64,000 nt of DNA. Origin: Beaufortia kweichowensis (Eukaryota > Chordata > Actinopteri > Cypriniformes > Gastromyzontidae). The DNA lies in NCBI GenBank assembly GCA_019155185.1, contig CM032817.1, positions 6,654,034 to 6,718,033 of the forward strand, read 5' to 3'. The translations under genes were made by a program, and so were the position numbers. This document shows, one piece after another, positions 43,001 to 57,584 of the stretch (its first letter is position 1; each line of letters opens with the position of its first letter). Under the pieces are notes generated by a model. That model had not been told where the DNA came from. It made no database searches and saw only the letters and a list, made by a program, of their open reading frames with translations.

Positions 43001-44964
43001 ATTTAAGTATTTGCACGGTTTGCCCCGAAGCCGGTAAAGTAACTATATGAATAGATGGACTTGTTTGAACAACCACATATTGTGTGGGAAAATACAAACC
43101 AAATGACATGTCGGAACTGGGCGCTTCGCCTTCGTAAGTGAAGACCGGTTGTTATTCTTTGTAAGTTCTCGCTCTTTGAAAGAACATTTTGGCGTTTGTA
43201 GGATTTCACTCCCATTTCAATCCTTTAAATGCTTTTTGGCAAAGAAAGAGCTCTATTTGATGTTTTTAAATTTGGTAGTATCTTAGATCTCTACACAGCA
43301 GGGAAGAGCTTTTTGGGTCACTGTCTTTCAGGAACCAGTTCATGCTTTTTCTTGTTTATATCTGTGCTTTTTACATTTTTGTAAAAATGTTTTTCCTATT
43401 TTTGGGAAATGTTCCAGATTCAAATGAATGCAACAGTCAAGTAATGTGAAGTTTTGTTATAACTCGGATAGAAATGAAAGTAATACAGGTTACATTTATA
43501 AAGCTGTGTTACTACAGAAAATTATTTCCGCTTCAGTTTGTACATTTTTTTAACACGTTTTAACATGAGACTAGTGTAACTACTTACCATGTCTACACAA
43601 AGTTTGTCTTATTAAAATATGATTTCCCCACTTTTCCAACATAAGTACTGAAGATGAACTAGTCCTAATGAACCATCCTTAATACAAGCTTTCTGTTAAG
43701 TCTCATTTTATTCAGAAATCAGTCTTGAAGGTACTTGAAGTTTTGAAGTGCTCGGCTTAATAGACCATCTTCTCGCTCCTCCCCCAATTGGCATTGAGAC
43801 CCCAAACAGACCACAGAGGAATCTCAGACATCCTGAACCACAACCAGATGTGTAACCTCAACCCCCAACCCTCTCTCTCTCTCTTCTTTCCCTTAATGTC
43901 CCTCTCTCCTCTTACATTTCCTTTCTCTTTACTTAATATATTCCTCTTACTTGTGGCCTAATCTTCCAGTTTCTCTTTTAAAAACGATCTGTAATGTAAT
44001 AGAGATGTTTGCCGTTTGGCGGTGCTTTAAGACTTCGCGATTCTGAAGACAATTTTGTGTTAAATGCAGAATAGTTTGGAATGGATTTAACTCTGATTAA
44101 ACTTGTTAAACTGAGCTGGAAATACCACGGTTATTAGCTGCTAAAAGCATGATTGTTTTTTCAGAACGTGCCAAAATCCAAGCCAAAGAGTGCATAATCT
44201 TTATTTTTTGATTGGCTGCGAGTCCGTTTTTGGCGGTACCAAGCTGTTTGACAGACAGTAATTTGCATCAACACCGTACAAGATGATATATTGAGTTAAG
44301 TTTCGCTGTTATGAACACTCTGTTTGGAGAGGATTAAAGGATGTACACACAGCTGGACTGCAACTAAATGAATTAAAAAGCTGAGGTCTCGAGACGCGTT
44401 TTAAATAAAAAAATTTAATGTTATTTTAATAGAAAATCACAGCTTCATTGATTTATATGTTGTGTACTTGAGCAGGCAACATAATGTCTAACTTGTATAG
44501 TGTTTTAAGACCCATCTGGGACTCATTTCTCCCTCTCTCGTTCTCGCTCTCCCACTGTGCCGTGGGCAGGTAACATTCTGCAGATTTTTTCCTGCTTCTT
44601 GTCCTCGCAGGTATGACAGGTTGTTTCCTTGGATTGCTCCTGAACATGTTTCAGCTCACCAGAACCTTGACCTATTGATTTTGAGACATGCTCTTGTGAG
44701 GGCCTCACACAAACTAGCTGTGAGCTCTGAAGAGAATTGTGGGTAGGAGAGGTGTGGATTTGATGTCAGCGTGTCGGGCATCAAATCAGAAACAGCCTTG
44801 TTAATGTAACAGTCAGAGAACCAGTGGTCATTGAAAAATAGATATAGAAACAGGAAAACGAGAAACATTGGGGTCGTGATTTTCCATTGGCTTATAGCTC
44901 TGTGATGTAGAACTGTGTCATTGTTATACGGGCCACTTTAATATTTGCTGTGATTGAGCTCTCT

Positions 44965-45054
44965 CACTCAATCTCTCTCTCACTCAATCTCTCTCTATCA
45001 CTCAATCTCTCTCTCTATCACTCAATCTCTCACTCAATCTCTCTCTCTCTCACT

Positions 45055-45112
<58 letters not shown>
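44965..45112. repeat. CACTCAATCT minisatellite grading into (CT)n
   Basis: CACTCAATCT units start at 44965, 44981, 44999, 45019, 45031 and 45051, separated by variable CT runs. A pure CT run of about 27 units follows to 45112. The layout suggests growth from one CT tract by slippage plus unit duplication. Confidence 0.95.
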
Positions 45113-45114
<2 letters not shown>

Positions 45115-48100
45115 TGTGAGAGAATGAGACTGCTGTGGTCGCTCTTGCGTGGCAGTCCTGACTGTCATCTTACGGAGGAAATCTCCAGCGCTCTTGAAAA
45201 TATGTAAATGTCTCATTTCATTGGTTTTCTCGATTTCATAGTTTAATGACTCAACTGCACTTTTATTCTATATTAAAAATCTAAATAGAGTTAATAGGTA
45301 ATAGGTAATAAATGCTAAAATTTTTACCACTTATTTTAGGTATCAAACAAGTTAGTCTCTATTTTATACTCTTAGATCTAAATTGTGTTTTTTGAAGTTA
45401 TTTGGACTCTACTAGTTGTGTGTCTGTTTAAGTGTTTGTGTGCGCACATATGAGGGGTACACAGTAAAAAAAAAGCTTCTGGTTTGCCCTTTTCTACTTA
45501 AATTTTTTCATTGCAGATAATATTAATAACATTGTTTGAGTGAACTGTTGTTAGTGTTTGGTGGGTCTAGTTTTGCTTTAATGATAGCAAGCACTTAATT
45601 TGCTTGTCTACTTTTACATAACTGGGGTTAGTTAAACAAGTTTTTAACTTTTCAAAATCCTCAAACTTGGAACCATACAGGAAAGATGTGGATTTTTATG
45701 TGGTTTCAGACTTAAACACTCATACAACGTGGAAAAAAAGTGTGTGTTTGTGCGGATGTGTGCAGGAGTTTGAGGGTATGTGGTCTAAGGTTTAGTCTTG
45801 GTGTCTATCACCCAAGGCAACATATTTCTCCCAACTGCACAGAGACAGGATTTGTGTGTCCCCATGTAGACTCCACACATTCATGTCACTCATTTTTCAC
45901 CAGAGAGAGAAATTCTCCTCTTTTCTGCTTTTCTTTCCTCAGTAGACCTGCCAAAAAGAGAGGCCTCTGTATTTGTGACATTGGCCACTGATCAAATGAT
46001 GATTTTCTCCATTCATTCACATGAATTACCCATTATTTCCACAACCTGGCCCCTCTCTCTCTCGCTTCCTCCCTGTTTTATTGTTTCTGCCTTTCTCTGT
46101 GTCTAGGCATGTGTGAATATTTGTGTGTGTGTTGGTGACATTGGCATACGAGTGGGTTTCATGGACAGCTAGATGTGTATATTAGGATATGTGTTTGTGC
46201 ATCTACAGGTTCACACATCAGCACACCACTATTTCTTTATTTGTAGTTCATTTACCCGATTTAAAATGATCCTTCATATGTGATTGCTTTTCAGCTGTGC
46301 TTATAATGGACTTGTGTCATTAGCTTTGAGAGTTTTCCTTGTTGGCTAAGCATTCGCTGCTGTTCGGTCAGTTTTGTTTACATTACTACCATGGAATGCA
46401 ATTGCCTGTGCACAGCAAGATAGCTTATATTTTATTTATAGAGCCAGAAAAAGTATGGTATAATTAAAAAATGTTGACCTCCAAATAAAAGTTGTACATA
46501 CAGTCTCTAATTATGCTTCCAGTCAAGCGTAACTGCAGGAATCAAGATGTTGTGCCTTTTATTAAAGAAACACTTTCAATGACATGAACTAAACATTCTT
46601 ATTTCCTGTCAGCCTGAGGTCACACCTGGCAGGTAAAATGTCTGAACAGACATAAGATCCATAAGATGCCTTTAAATCAACTTCCCCATTTATTCCAGAC
46701 CAAATTCTCAGTCGAGTGCTGCACTCCAGGCAGGAAACGGAGACGAGCATTATTTCCTCTTTGTGACTCGTGCATGAGGAACACACTTTCTGTTAGATCA
46801 CATTTTATTTCAGTGAATGTCTGCTGAACCCATTTGAAGCCTCCAGGCTGTTGGATTGCTTTCTGTCATGTCCCACATCTTCTCACTCGATTCAAATGTG
46901 TTGCATGAATTCGCCCCTTGGGATGGAAATATGACCAGGTAAGGTTTCCGTTTAAAGGCTGTACCTTTCAATTGGCCAGACTCTTCAGTGTCTGGCCTCA
47001 AAATAGCATTAGGCAGAGCTTATTCTGTTGCAGTCTAGGCCAGTAAACTGAGAATGTCTCTTAGGAACACGAAGACTTAGTTCTGCTGTCCAAGCTCACA
47101 AAAACCAGGTCAGTTAATGTGGGGTATGGAGGGCTGGCCTTCCTAGAAATCTTTTCCTTCAGCTAGACTAATTCAAGCATTCAGTTCATGGGCCGTGAAG
47201 AACTATGGTAGAATGTGGATCAGCGGAAGAACTTTTCCCTTAAGTATATGGTGAAGTGAGACAGAAGTTAGATAGATTTGGTAAAAAAACTCTAGAAATG
47301 TGCAAAAGTCTTCATTAACCTGATAACTGTCACTGCACTATCCGAAGTACAATTTTCATATTTTAGATATTAGATATTTTTTTACATTTTTTATTTTTAT
47401 GCCATTAACATTTTTTAACTTGTTTGTTGTTATGGAAATTTGTCAGATAGTTATTCTAGAGTCTTAGACCTTTCCATCAATACATAGTTTGTCATGATTA
47501 GATTAGAATTTAACTGTGAAATAATAAAGTGAATAGTGAAATAACCTTTATGTTCCACCTGTGGAACAGTGACAGTTAACAGGTTAAAATATTCATAAAG
47601 ATAAAATTGATTGTTATTGTCCATTGTAAGTTTATTTAAACTAACGAAGTTAACTATATTTATCTAAATGAAAAGAATTGTGGTGTTGAGCAGATTTGCA
47701 ATAATTGATCCCAGAATTTATTTACAGGTGCACTATACCTTTAAATCTCTGTTACAAATGAGGATGCATGTGATTCAAGTATTGTTATTATCACTGCTGT
47801 CATCAGACATATTTACATAGCTTTATCATTTAGAAACGACTACAAAATTGTTGCTTTACAAACGTTTTTCTTATCAGCTTTCCAATGGTGCATTCTCAGT
47901 TTCTGATGTTAGCCAGTTTATATTTACATAAGGTGGATAATTCTCTGTGTGCTTTGTTGTGTTTGTCAACTAAAAGAGGGTGGGTATGAACATTCTCTGT
48001 AAATATTAGAGACTTATAGCACCTCAGAACAAACAGAACAAGAGAGATTTTTCCAACTGCTCTGTGTAAATTCTTCTGTTTGCTTCACAAGATGGCTTAT

Positions 48101-48481
48101 AGTAGTACAGAGGGCAGCAAACAGGACACGATCGTTCACCAAACATGATCTAAAATAGTGCTGGTGAGGTAATGGTACCACCTGTAAACCTATTTTTGCG
48201 GCAGATGGAAGAGAATATAGTTTGTGGGAAAGGGTGCCGAGCTTCTCTGTTGTGTGTTGGCCATCTGCGAGTGTGTGTACGTGTGTGTTTCTACAGCATA
48301 TGGCCGTGTGCAGTAGACGTTTGTGGAAAGTCATGCAGAGATCTGAAACGACAAAGGTTTTGTAAGAGAAATGAAGTGAAGATTCTGTTGTCATTTATTC
48401 ATTCAAGTATTATTTCACACCCATTTGATTTAATTCTGTGTTATGATAACAAGACATATTTAATTTGTTGCTGCTGTTTTT

Positions 48482-48575
48482 CTGCCACACAGTTAAAGTG
48501 AATGGTAACTGAGGCAGTCACTTCTCTAACATCCGGTCTAACATCTCCATTTGTGTTCTGCCGAATAAAAATGTC
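48482..48575. mobile_element. MITE fragment
   Basis: CTAACATCTCCATTTGTGTT CTGCCG matches the internal segment of the AGTTCACC-family elements. Neither terminus is preserved. Low-copy decay remnant. Confidence 0.4.
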
Positions 48576-49774
48576 CTTATTGGTGTACTGAGTTCAATGC
48601 AAAATGGCTGTTTTAAAATGTTTACTTTGAAACCTTAAAAGTCAGAGTTTGTATAACTTAACGTCACATGTCCTGTAGATTGATATGTTTGTGTTTTCTT
48701 GATGGCTTGTTGATATTGGCTTGCCTTGCAGTCTATTTTGAATTTAAAACTAAACGGCCTTCAGAAATGTTCTCATGGCCACCCTAATTTGTTTACATAT
48801 CTGCTCAGACGTAGATCAGATTTTGCAAGCGAGATTACAGGGTCAAGGGTCCCGTACTGTATGTCTGGGCCTGGAATGTGTTAGGAATTTTGAGTAGAAG
48901 CGCTGATCGGTATGTCTGTTTTAATGCCCAAAATCAGTTTGGATAGGAAACTGTGTCTAGACGTATTATAGATAGATAGGTACCAGATGAGTTCTCATAT
49001 AGACAGGATCTAATACTGTAAAAGAGATGCCTCCGAAAATATAAGACTGGTCACATGCATTTTAAAAACCGTAAAATATGTGGCACTACAAAAATGCATC
49101 TCTAAAAATGTACAAACTGCATCAAGTGTTGCTATTACAGGTTAATTTTGTTAATTTCAGTAATTTTGTTAAATTGGCCCAAAATATTTTGGACCAATGA
49201 GATTTCACTGTGGGCAGGGTTTACACAGCGCGCCACCACAAAAATAGAAACAAAGTGACCAACCAAATGTTGCGGATGTGGTTTGTTAGGACACAAAATT
49301 TGGATGTACATGGAAGATAGTCCCCGGTTAGGAAATGGTGTGACATCTGGATCCAGAGTTTAGATAGATCAGATCTTTTGGATAGCCATTTAGTTTCCTA
49401 TTAACTGCTTCTGAGTAATCCTTATATGTACATGGGAAACATACCAAACCACTTAACCGCAAATGCTTAAAAATGAGTTTTTCCAGTTAACCGATTGACA
49501 AGCCCCGAAAACATCCTGTCAAACGTTCCATTAGTGTGCAAATAAACAAGGTTAAATACTGCTTCCGAATGCTGGTTTATTTTAGCTAGTAGTCCAAACA
49601 GGCGTCCTCTCAAGTTTCACAAATCAATCCCTCAAATGACCCTGTTACAGCTCATTTTGGAGATAGATTGTGAGGACCTGTGATGAAACAGACTTTAAAC
49701 TGCATACCTGACAAGCAATGGCCTGAACGTTTGTGTTGGAGCCCGATTCTTTCCAATGAAATTGAAATAGCACT

Positions 49775-49862
49775 CTTAAAGGAGTAGTGCATTTAAAATC
49801 GAAAGTTCTGTTTGCTCATCATTTAGTTTCTGAAACCATATAATGGTTTCATAAAAAAAAAG
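49775..49862. mobile_element. MITE fragment (AGTAGTGCA variant)
   Basis: CTTAAAGGAGTAGTGCATTT followed by TTTGCTCATCATTTAG, the left end and body of the same family. The right inverted repeat is not visible. Confidence 0.55.
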
Positions 49863-51094
49863 ACATTTTGAAAAACCTTTAAACAAACACACATACACAG
49901 TGAATGAAGCATAGTAAATATTTTTGTAATTTAGGATGTTACTGAAAAAATATGTTGAGTCACAAAAATCTGCTTTCTTCCCTGATTATTGAGCCACATT
50001 ATGCAAAGGAAAGATGATAGTTGAGATGGTATTTTTCTTCAGGCGAGGTGAGCAGAACACGTGTTTAACAGATAGGCTAGTATGCGGTTTGCCGCTGCAT
50101 GACAGCAGGACAGGGATAGTGGTTAGCTTGTGCTGTGAGCCGTGGCCGGGTGTCACCTTTTAAACAAAAGCAGACTCACCTCACCCAGTCTACCCGTGTG
50201 AAATGCTGTCAGACTACGTTTCATGAGAAATGGATAGTGAAATGGTTTTATACAGCCCTATAATTCTTTTTACTGTCAACTTCACACACGCACACATGCA
50301 TACACACTGCTCTGGTTTCTTATCAACTTGTGTGGCTTTCTGACTCTCATATGAAATTAAATTGCTTTCTCTCCTGTCAGCCATTTCAGTGGAACCATCA
50401 GGCGTTTTATTTTCAGAATCGCTCTCTGAATGCCCCCCCACACGCCACTATTTCTCCTCCTGGTCTTCACACAAGTGATATGAAAAAGGTGAATTTGCAG
50501 GTGAGGTTTAACTGAGCCAGCTCTGCGGTGGCTAACCGTCTCTCAGATCTGGTCCAGGTCTCGGGCTTGTTGTCCTCTCGTGTTAAACCGTGTCGTCTCT
50601 TGTTGCCATGGGAGCATGTTCCAGAGAGATGCTGCCAGCACTTTCCTGCCTTGAGCTCTACAGTGGGTGTGTGAGAAAAAGCGGGCGACACTTGAGTCTG
50701 GCCCAGTCTCTCTCTCATGCGCATACCCGCACACAGATGCACACACTTTTTTCCATCTCTCTCTCTGATGGCATGACTTGATATGGTAAAGTTAACTGGT
50801 GGCATATGGGAACTAGGGCATTATTGACTGATTTTTACCATGGGAGCTGTGCCACTATTCAGATACAAGTCATATCCAGTGGATCACAGCCATGAAAAAC
50901 AGTGGCTATAATCTGTGTTTGTGTCAAGAGGCTGATCAGTCTGTTAAATGTTGTTTCATGGTGTATTTGTTTCCTTAAACAAATATCAAATCCTTTTCCT
51001 TTTAGTAAATGACCTTTACTGGTATACATTGCAGAAAATCTTTTTTGTTTTGATTTTCATTAAAAATTTCAAAACAGTCTTACAACATGATTTC

Positions 51095-51234
<140 letters not shown>

Positions 51235-52499
51235 ACGCACACCTGTAAAAACATGCGGTAGCTTCATGTAGTCTTGCGGCAGTTAATGTCACATTTATCA
51301 TGTGTATGTGAGGCTTAGGGTTTCAATGCCTGCGAGCCGGATACCAGAACTAATTGATGCAGGAAACATGGAGCTCGATAAAGGTATCCAGGGACTGTTT
51401 GCTTCCATACACTATTGTGTTCAGAAACTGTCAGGATTACTTTTGCCCTGACCAGTTCTGCTCTGTTCTGTTCTGTTTCACCAAAGAAAGTGTTCCATAG
51501 ACCTGTTGTTTAGCTAATTTTATTTAGCTATGTATATGTACATAGCTATTAAATATGTATATTTAATTAAATTCTGTCTTTGTGTGTGCATGAGTATTAA
51601 CATCTCTGTGTTTGGTGAAAATGTGGGTTGGTTTCGAGCTGACATGAGAACCAGTAAAAAAGTGGAAATTGTATACCCTGAAAGGTCAGAGTTCACTTAG
51701 AAGGGGTCAAAGTCCTGCTTAAAAAATCTCTGGAATCTGTAAATGTGCGAGTCTGAAGCTCAAGCATGCTGGAGTGTCAGCCGTTGCCTCTGGTGTTGTT
51801 GCCGTAATTGTGTTGACGGTGTCACTTGTAACAGGATCTAGTCCCAACCCATTACCTCCTGCTGTTCTGTCCTACCCTTGTCATAGTTCTCTGTCACACA
51901 CACACACATTGTTTTATATTTGTGTCTCTCTCTGTATGTGTGTGAGATCACAGATGGCTGTTTCCTCATCTGTACTTCCAGACAAACCTGAATCTGCATT
52001 ATGTTTGTGTGTGTGTTTATTAAGAGTGTTGTGGTGGTCCACAATTGTTTACAGACCAAGTCAGTGTGTGTGTTCTTCATCATAAAGGTCAGCTTGTGGT
52101 TGCGTGGTTGCTTCCAAACAGAAATGAGCATGTGTGTTGCCTTTTTATATGCCTCTGAATGGATGGATGTGTTTCTCATCATCACTACCAGCTTTTTTCT
52201 TAGATTCTAGTTTGTGAGCCCATTTTGGCTGGAGATCTTTCCCAACATCACATCATCTTTAAGCTTTGTCAACACAATTCCTTATCGTCATTCGCTCTCC
52301 GGTTCTGGATGGATTGATGTTTGGATGACGGCATGCGGGCCAACCAATGGAAAGGCAGCGACACTCGTTTTTAACATCCGAGGTTCTTTCATCTGCCGAT
52401 CAGAGCCGTGTGGTTGTGGTATTCGTGTGTGTGTTTAATGAGTGGTAACTGCAGTTTTGAAGTTTTTGCCAGTTTTTGGTGGGTTTCACTGTTTTGGAA

Positions 52500-52760
52500 C
52501 AGTGTTTTGTTGTGCGCCAAGAGCAGACCGAGTTGAGCTGCGGGAAAGATTTCTGAAACAGTTCTTTGCTTCCTTCTGGAAAATATTTTTAGGGACATTT
52601 GGTTTCTGGCACCTCACCACCACCCTACAGAATGTTTTGGACAACTTGCCCCTCCGAGCTGATTACGGGCTGCCTTTGTTCCTGACGGAGGCAATTTTTC
52701 TGGCTTGCTGGCTTTTAAATACCTTTAAACTGACTTTATGGAAAACCACCTTTTTGTAAC
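52500..52760. promoter_or_regulatory. Repeat-poor unique block, candidate regulatory element
   Basis: Contains GCGCCAAGAGCAGACCGAG and CCGAGCTGATTACGGGCTGC. A 105-codon plus-strand frame runs through it but shows no domain, no acceptor/donor pair and low-complexity hydrophobic composition. I favour non-coding. Confidence 0.25.
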
Positions 52761-54603
52761 TCCAGCAGTTTGTTGATTAAAGTTGAAAGTTTACTCATGA
52801 GTTATATACGTTTTGGGGTCATACTCTTTGCTTGTGTGTTCGTCTGCATGCACAGATCAGATTGTGCTGATTAGCTGAACGGACAGAAATGACTTTCTTT
52901 TGGCCCTAAACTTGCATGTGCATATATGTGGGTGTAATTGAGAAAAGCGACGGAGGGAGATCAGAATTCAGAAACACGACTGCAAACATCTGCTTCTCAT
53001 TGGTGAGTCTAAAACAGAGCCAAGTTTTGTAGACTGGCAAAGTCGATGCTCACAAAATGAGAACAGGGAAGTGCATGTTGGGAAGGCAGTAAAACAGAAC
53101 ATGACATTTTAAGCCCACCTCTCTGCCCACACCCAAATCTCTTTGACCTCTGACTCTGAGCCTATGAAATCATCTGAAATCACATTTCCATATGTGAACG
53201 ATAATTGAATACGCACACACCTATTCTAATGGGACTATGTTGAGTCACGAGCTACGTGCAAAAAAAAGCATACTAACATACTGTAATTTTATTGTTTTTG
53301 TCAAATGTGCAACATACGATGCTCAAATGTGCAGAGCACAGTGCTCAGCGTTTCTTTTTAGGATGGTGATAAAGAGGAAGTAAATACTTTGAATAAAATG
53401 GAAGAAAGGATACAAAACAACCATTTTTATGTTGTTGCAAAAATATTCCACAAAATGTTATAATCTCCCTAACTCTTTAATTTCACATGTGTTTTATGCA
53501 GAAGATTGTAACAAGTTTGGGTTTACTGGTCATACAGTAGACTAGCCAATAACATTTGCTGGCCAACTCAATGGGGAAATAATCAAGAAATGCCATGTTT
53601 CTGCATATCTTGGAGATAAATTTCTGAAAGATAAATATTGTACATTTCTAAATTTATTACTGTAGATTCAGCAGTTTGTTTAATAGTCATACCCTTATTA
53701 CACATAGCCTTTATCCAGCCTGCGTCTGCATCCTCTGTTGTTTCTTTCTGTGTTAAACACCCACAGCAGTAAAAAAATAGGCCGTAACCAATCAAAGTTG
53801 TGTGTCCCTGTGATTCATCCCACACATTCACACGCATTCCCAAACAGTGCAGATACAGAGTGACACAGCTACAGACAAACACCAATAATTCCCGAGACAT
53901 TACTTTGTGTTTTCTTTCTTACTCATTGACAACACTCAGCACTTGACTGCGTTGGGTGTGTTGTCTGTATTATACGGCTTACAGGCCCCATGGTGTTATG
54001 TGACAAGTGCATTTTTCTGTCCTGGAGTAATATTTTACTACTAAAAGAAGACGTGAAGCGATTCTGAAAACACGTAAATAGCTGATAGGCTTTTGTTATG
54101 TAACCACCATGATCGTGCTTGGTAGTCTGTTGCTGGTGGTATTAGGAGTTAGGAGCATTTGATTGGATAAAAATCTCCGTAGTGCGTGATGAGTCATCAG
54201 TATACTTTTCCATTTTCCTAGACGAGAAAGAATGTCATTCGTAAATGTGCAAGTCAGCTAAAAATTTGTGTCAGCATTTAAAACCATACTACTGTATAAT
54301 ATATATGGTCTAAAAGTTATTAGATGTGGACTAAAAGCTACAAATTTTGGTTTCATGGGGTCTTTAAAGAGTCATCTTAAATTGAATTTTGGATTTTTAA
54401 TGTACTCTTTGGCTCCATTACAAATTTAGTGAATTTCGAGTGAATGGGGTGCAAAATTGACTATGCTGAGGTATAATTGACTTTAGCTTTGTATGAATGA
54501 CTGAACGACAAAATAGAAATATGCTCATTTTGAGGTTTTTGTGTGCACTTCTCTGTGCTTTTCATTGTAATAACTTCTTTCTTTTTCTCTTTCGTTCTTT
54601 TAG

Positions 54604-54684
54604 TGTGTCTGCAGCAGAACTGAAAAGGAAAACGCAGAGGAAAACGAAGAAGCGGCGGGGGCAGAGAGAGGTGGAAAAGTGAAA
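54604..54684 (+). other. Candidate internal exon (81 bp) of the unidentified plus-strand gene
   Basis: A textbook polypyrimidine tract and acceptor (TTCTTTCTTTTTCTCTTTCG then TTCTTTTAG) lies before 54604, and the donor is GAAA|GTAAGTGG at 54684/54685. The exon is purine-rich with GAAGAA/GAGGAA enhancer-like motifs. Of the three plus frames only one is open through all 27 codons (starts CVCSRTEKENAEENEEAAGA); the others stop. No protein family is recognised, so it could equally be a 5' UTR or lncRNA exon. Confidence 0.4.
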
Positions 54685-55205
54685 GTAAGTGGTGAATGGG
54701 CAGATATGACAATGCGTTCTACGGTAGGGTGAGAGAAGGAGGGCGGAGCCAAAAGAAGAGGGAGTAATTTAATTGGGTAAATAGTTTTTCAGCGAGAGAG
54801 GGAAAGAAAAGAAAGGGAAAGCATCTGAGCGTGGTAATTACTCTTGGGATTGTCTTAAACAGCTCTGCGGCCGCTCCCTGATCTTCTGATGTTGACTCAC
54901 GTCTGCTATTGGCTGCCTTGACCTCTGTTGTTCTTCAGTAAAGAATCGGCTCCATGCTTTTTATACAAAGAAGGTCATTGAAACATGAAACCTGACCTAC
55001 CAATCAGAAGAAAAAACACAGACACTCTCAAGACGCTAAACACACTCTGTCTTTCCACCTTTAACTTATTGAGTGCATTTATATTGGAGCCTGAGGCAGT
55101 CTGATCTTTTTCATGAGGCGCTGAGGAATTGCTGATTGTGAAGTAGATTATGAACAGCTCTACATTTTTCTTATTTCACCATCTAGTATTTCTTTTTGCC
55201 TGTTA

Positions 55206-55670
55206 TTAAAGAGATAGCTCAACCAAAAATGAAAGTGATCATGATCTCGCCTTTGTTTTTCTCCAACCAGCATTATTAACCGTTTTAGACCCAGTTGATA
55301 TTTTATTTCATTTAATGGTTATAATGGGAATTGTAGTGGTTTTATGGAAACTATAATGGAATTGTGAGTCTCTATTGGTGCGTGTTGGGTTCTGTTGGTG
55401 TGATGTTATCTGACTGCTGGAAACCAGTAGGACAGCATTATTTTATGGACACAAACACACTATATAAAGGAATTTTGTAATGGTAAAACATCTGATGGTT
55501 CATAGTTGTATGTTTGTTTGAAACTAAGAATTTGTCATTTGTTTTCAGCAGGAAGTGTAATGTAAAATAACCTTTTATTTGGACACTTCTGCTATTTCTC
55601 ATTTTTTGTTTCAAACCCCCGAACTCCTGAGTAAATGATTTAAGAATTGTGGGTGAACTATCTCTTTAAG
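55206..55670. mobile_element. Complete MITE with TTAAAGAGATAGCTCAACC termini
   Basis: The left end is ATTAAAGAGATAGCTCAACC. The right end, GGGTGAACTATCTCTTTAAG, is its inverted complement. About 465 bp, non-coding, and the longest member of the AGTTCACC family in this window. Confidence 0.75.
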
Positions 55671-57584
55671 CAGCACAGTTGAACATCGCATAAAACATTA
55701 GCTTTTCATACACAAAGTGCGAGTGAGACCTTGGTAAATGTTGTTTCATTATCGCAAACCGTTTTTCATAGGCCCTAAATACGGATTTCGCCTAAGTCTG
55801 TGACAATGATTAATAGCTTCTGTCAGTCATGTTACTGTGATAGTAGGCGTGTGTGCACGCTTGGTTTTCACGAGGTGATTACACACAGGGAGTGTGCGAT
55901 ATCACGTGTAAATGCTGTCTGCTTCACTACTGTATGTTAATAGCTGTGTGTGTTCGCCTCGGCACAGACACAGATCTCTCTGCTTCAGGCTGTTTCCTGT
56001 GGCAAAAAATCTGTTTATTTTGGGATGACATAATTGTATTGATGTAATAGGAAATTTGTCATTTTTGGATTTGGTTTATTTACTCGAACTCTTTGGTGTA
56101 TTTTGAGGTGCTAACAATTTATTTCTCCCATTTGTTTGAGCAATAAATTTGAGCAAAATAATTTATTTTAAATTTTAGCTCAATGTCTATTTCACTATTT
56201 CTACATTATGCTTTTTCACAGACTAGCTCTAATTAATTATAAATCTCCAACCTCCTAAAAAATGTCCATGTAAAAATCCCAAAATATGTATTCTTGGCAC
56301 AAGTACCATGAGGTAAAAAATTGCAATACTTTATTGATTTTCTCTTCTCTTAAAATTTGTGGAGTCCCTCTGAAGTGTGTGGATTTTAGTGAGTATGTGT
56401 GTACTCGTGTTTCTGTGTGCACTCGTGCGTAAGTCTATAGACTCCCCGTTCCTTTTTCAGTCGCCAGGCCTTACGTCCTTTTACAGAGAGGTCAAACCAC
56501 CATTGCCTCCTGTCGAACCCTTGGATATTTGCTGTAGGTCTTGTCATTATTGGTTTTTAATGGTTTATACAAACAGAACGAAGGGTCTTTAGGGGCCTCT
56601 GCTCGTGGTTAAATGCCACTGAACCTTACTGGAGCAGAAATTTGGTTTCTGGGTGAGATTCTGGAGCCCAGAGGGGCAAGTAATAATACATTTACATGAA
56701 ATTAACTAAAGTGTTTGGGTGGCTGCCTCTCTTAAACCCTAAAGTCAAACAAACACACACACACACACACAGTATGTTGTGAGAGTCACTGTGATTGACA
56801 TATTATGCTTGGAGCAGTGTCACACACCCCTGTAGTTTGCATGTGCTAAACGAAAATAAATATCGACTTAAATATAAAACTAGTTGGCTGGTAACTTGGT
56901 ACTGTAGCACATAGTGTCTTTTAACATTTATCACAGCTCAAATTCGAATTAAGTTATTTTGAAATGCTGATATATATTAAAATGCTTCTCGCAATAACAA
57001 TCCAAAACAAAAATATAAGATATACAGCCATAACATCGTTTGCGCATTTTGCTTTACACTTTTTAATTACTTTATTTATATGTTTCATTTAATATATATT
57101 TGTTTAAATGCTCATATATTAAACCTTTTCTCTGCCATGCAAAACAATATTTTATTAGTGCTGCACGCTGTATTGTTTTGCATTTGCTAAATAAACTTTG
57201 ACGTGACTTGCCATTTTGTGACAGGAGTGTGATGATTCGAGTGGCAGTAACCTGCAGTGTAGAAAAACCAGCTAAATAATTTGGTTGTCACAGGGACAAA
57301 ATGTATTTTTATAAAAGTAATGACAAATATGATTTCATGGCTGGTAAAAAATATTTATGGTCTGTAAATACTCTCAATTCAGCCTTCACTGACGGGTTAA
57401 TTTTGGACCCTGTGATTTCTGCCAACGTTCCTCTTTTCCGTGGCTCAGTTGCATTGAAGTCCTAGTTTGACCAAGTGACTCTGATAGAGTAAAACTCTGC
57501 AGTCTTATACATCAAGCGCTTGGAGAATTATGGCTCTTGTGTAATAATAAGAAATAAAGTTAGATATATAGCCCCTTCCTGAAA

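Noticed and set aside
52442..52759. 105-codon plus-strand frame
   Set aside because: Hydrophobic low-information peptide with no splice borders; treated as a non-coding unique block.
54604..54684. Similarity of the candidate exon's RTEKE to a short stretch of SOX5 (CRTEKEK)
   Set aside because: Five residues of charged low-complexity sequence in the wrong part of the gene; coincidence, so not used to name the gene.
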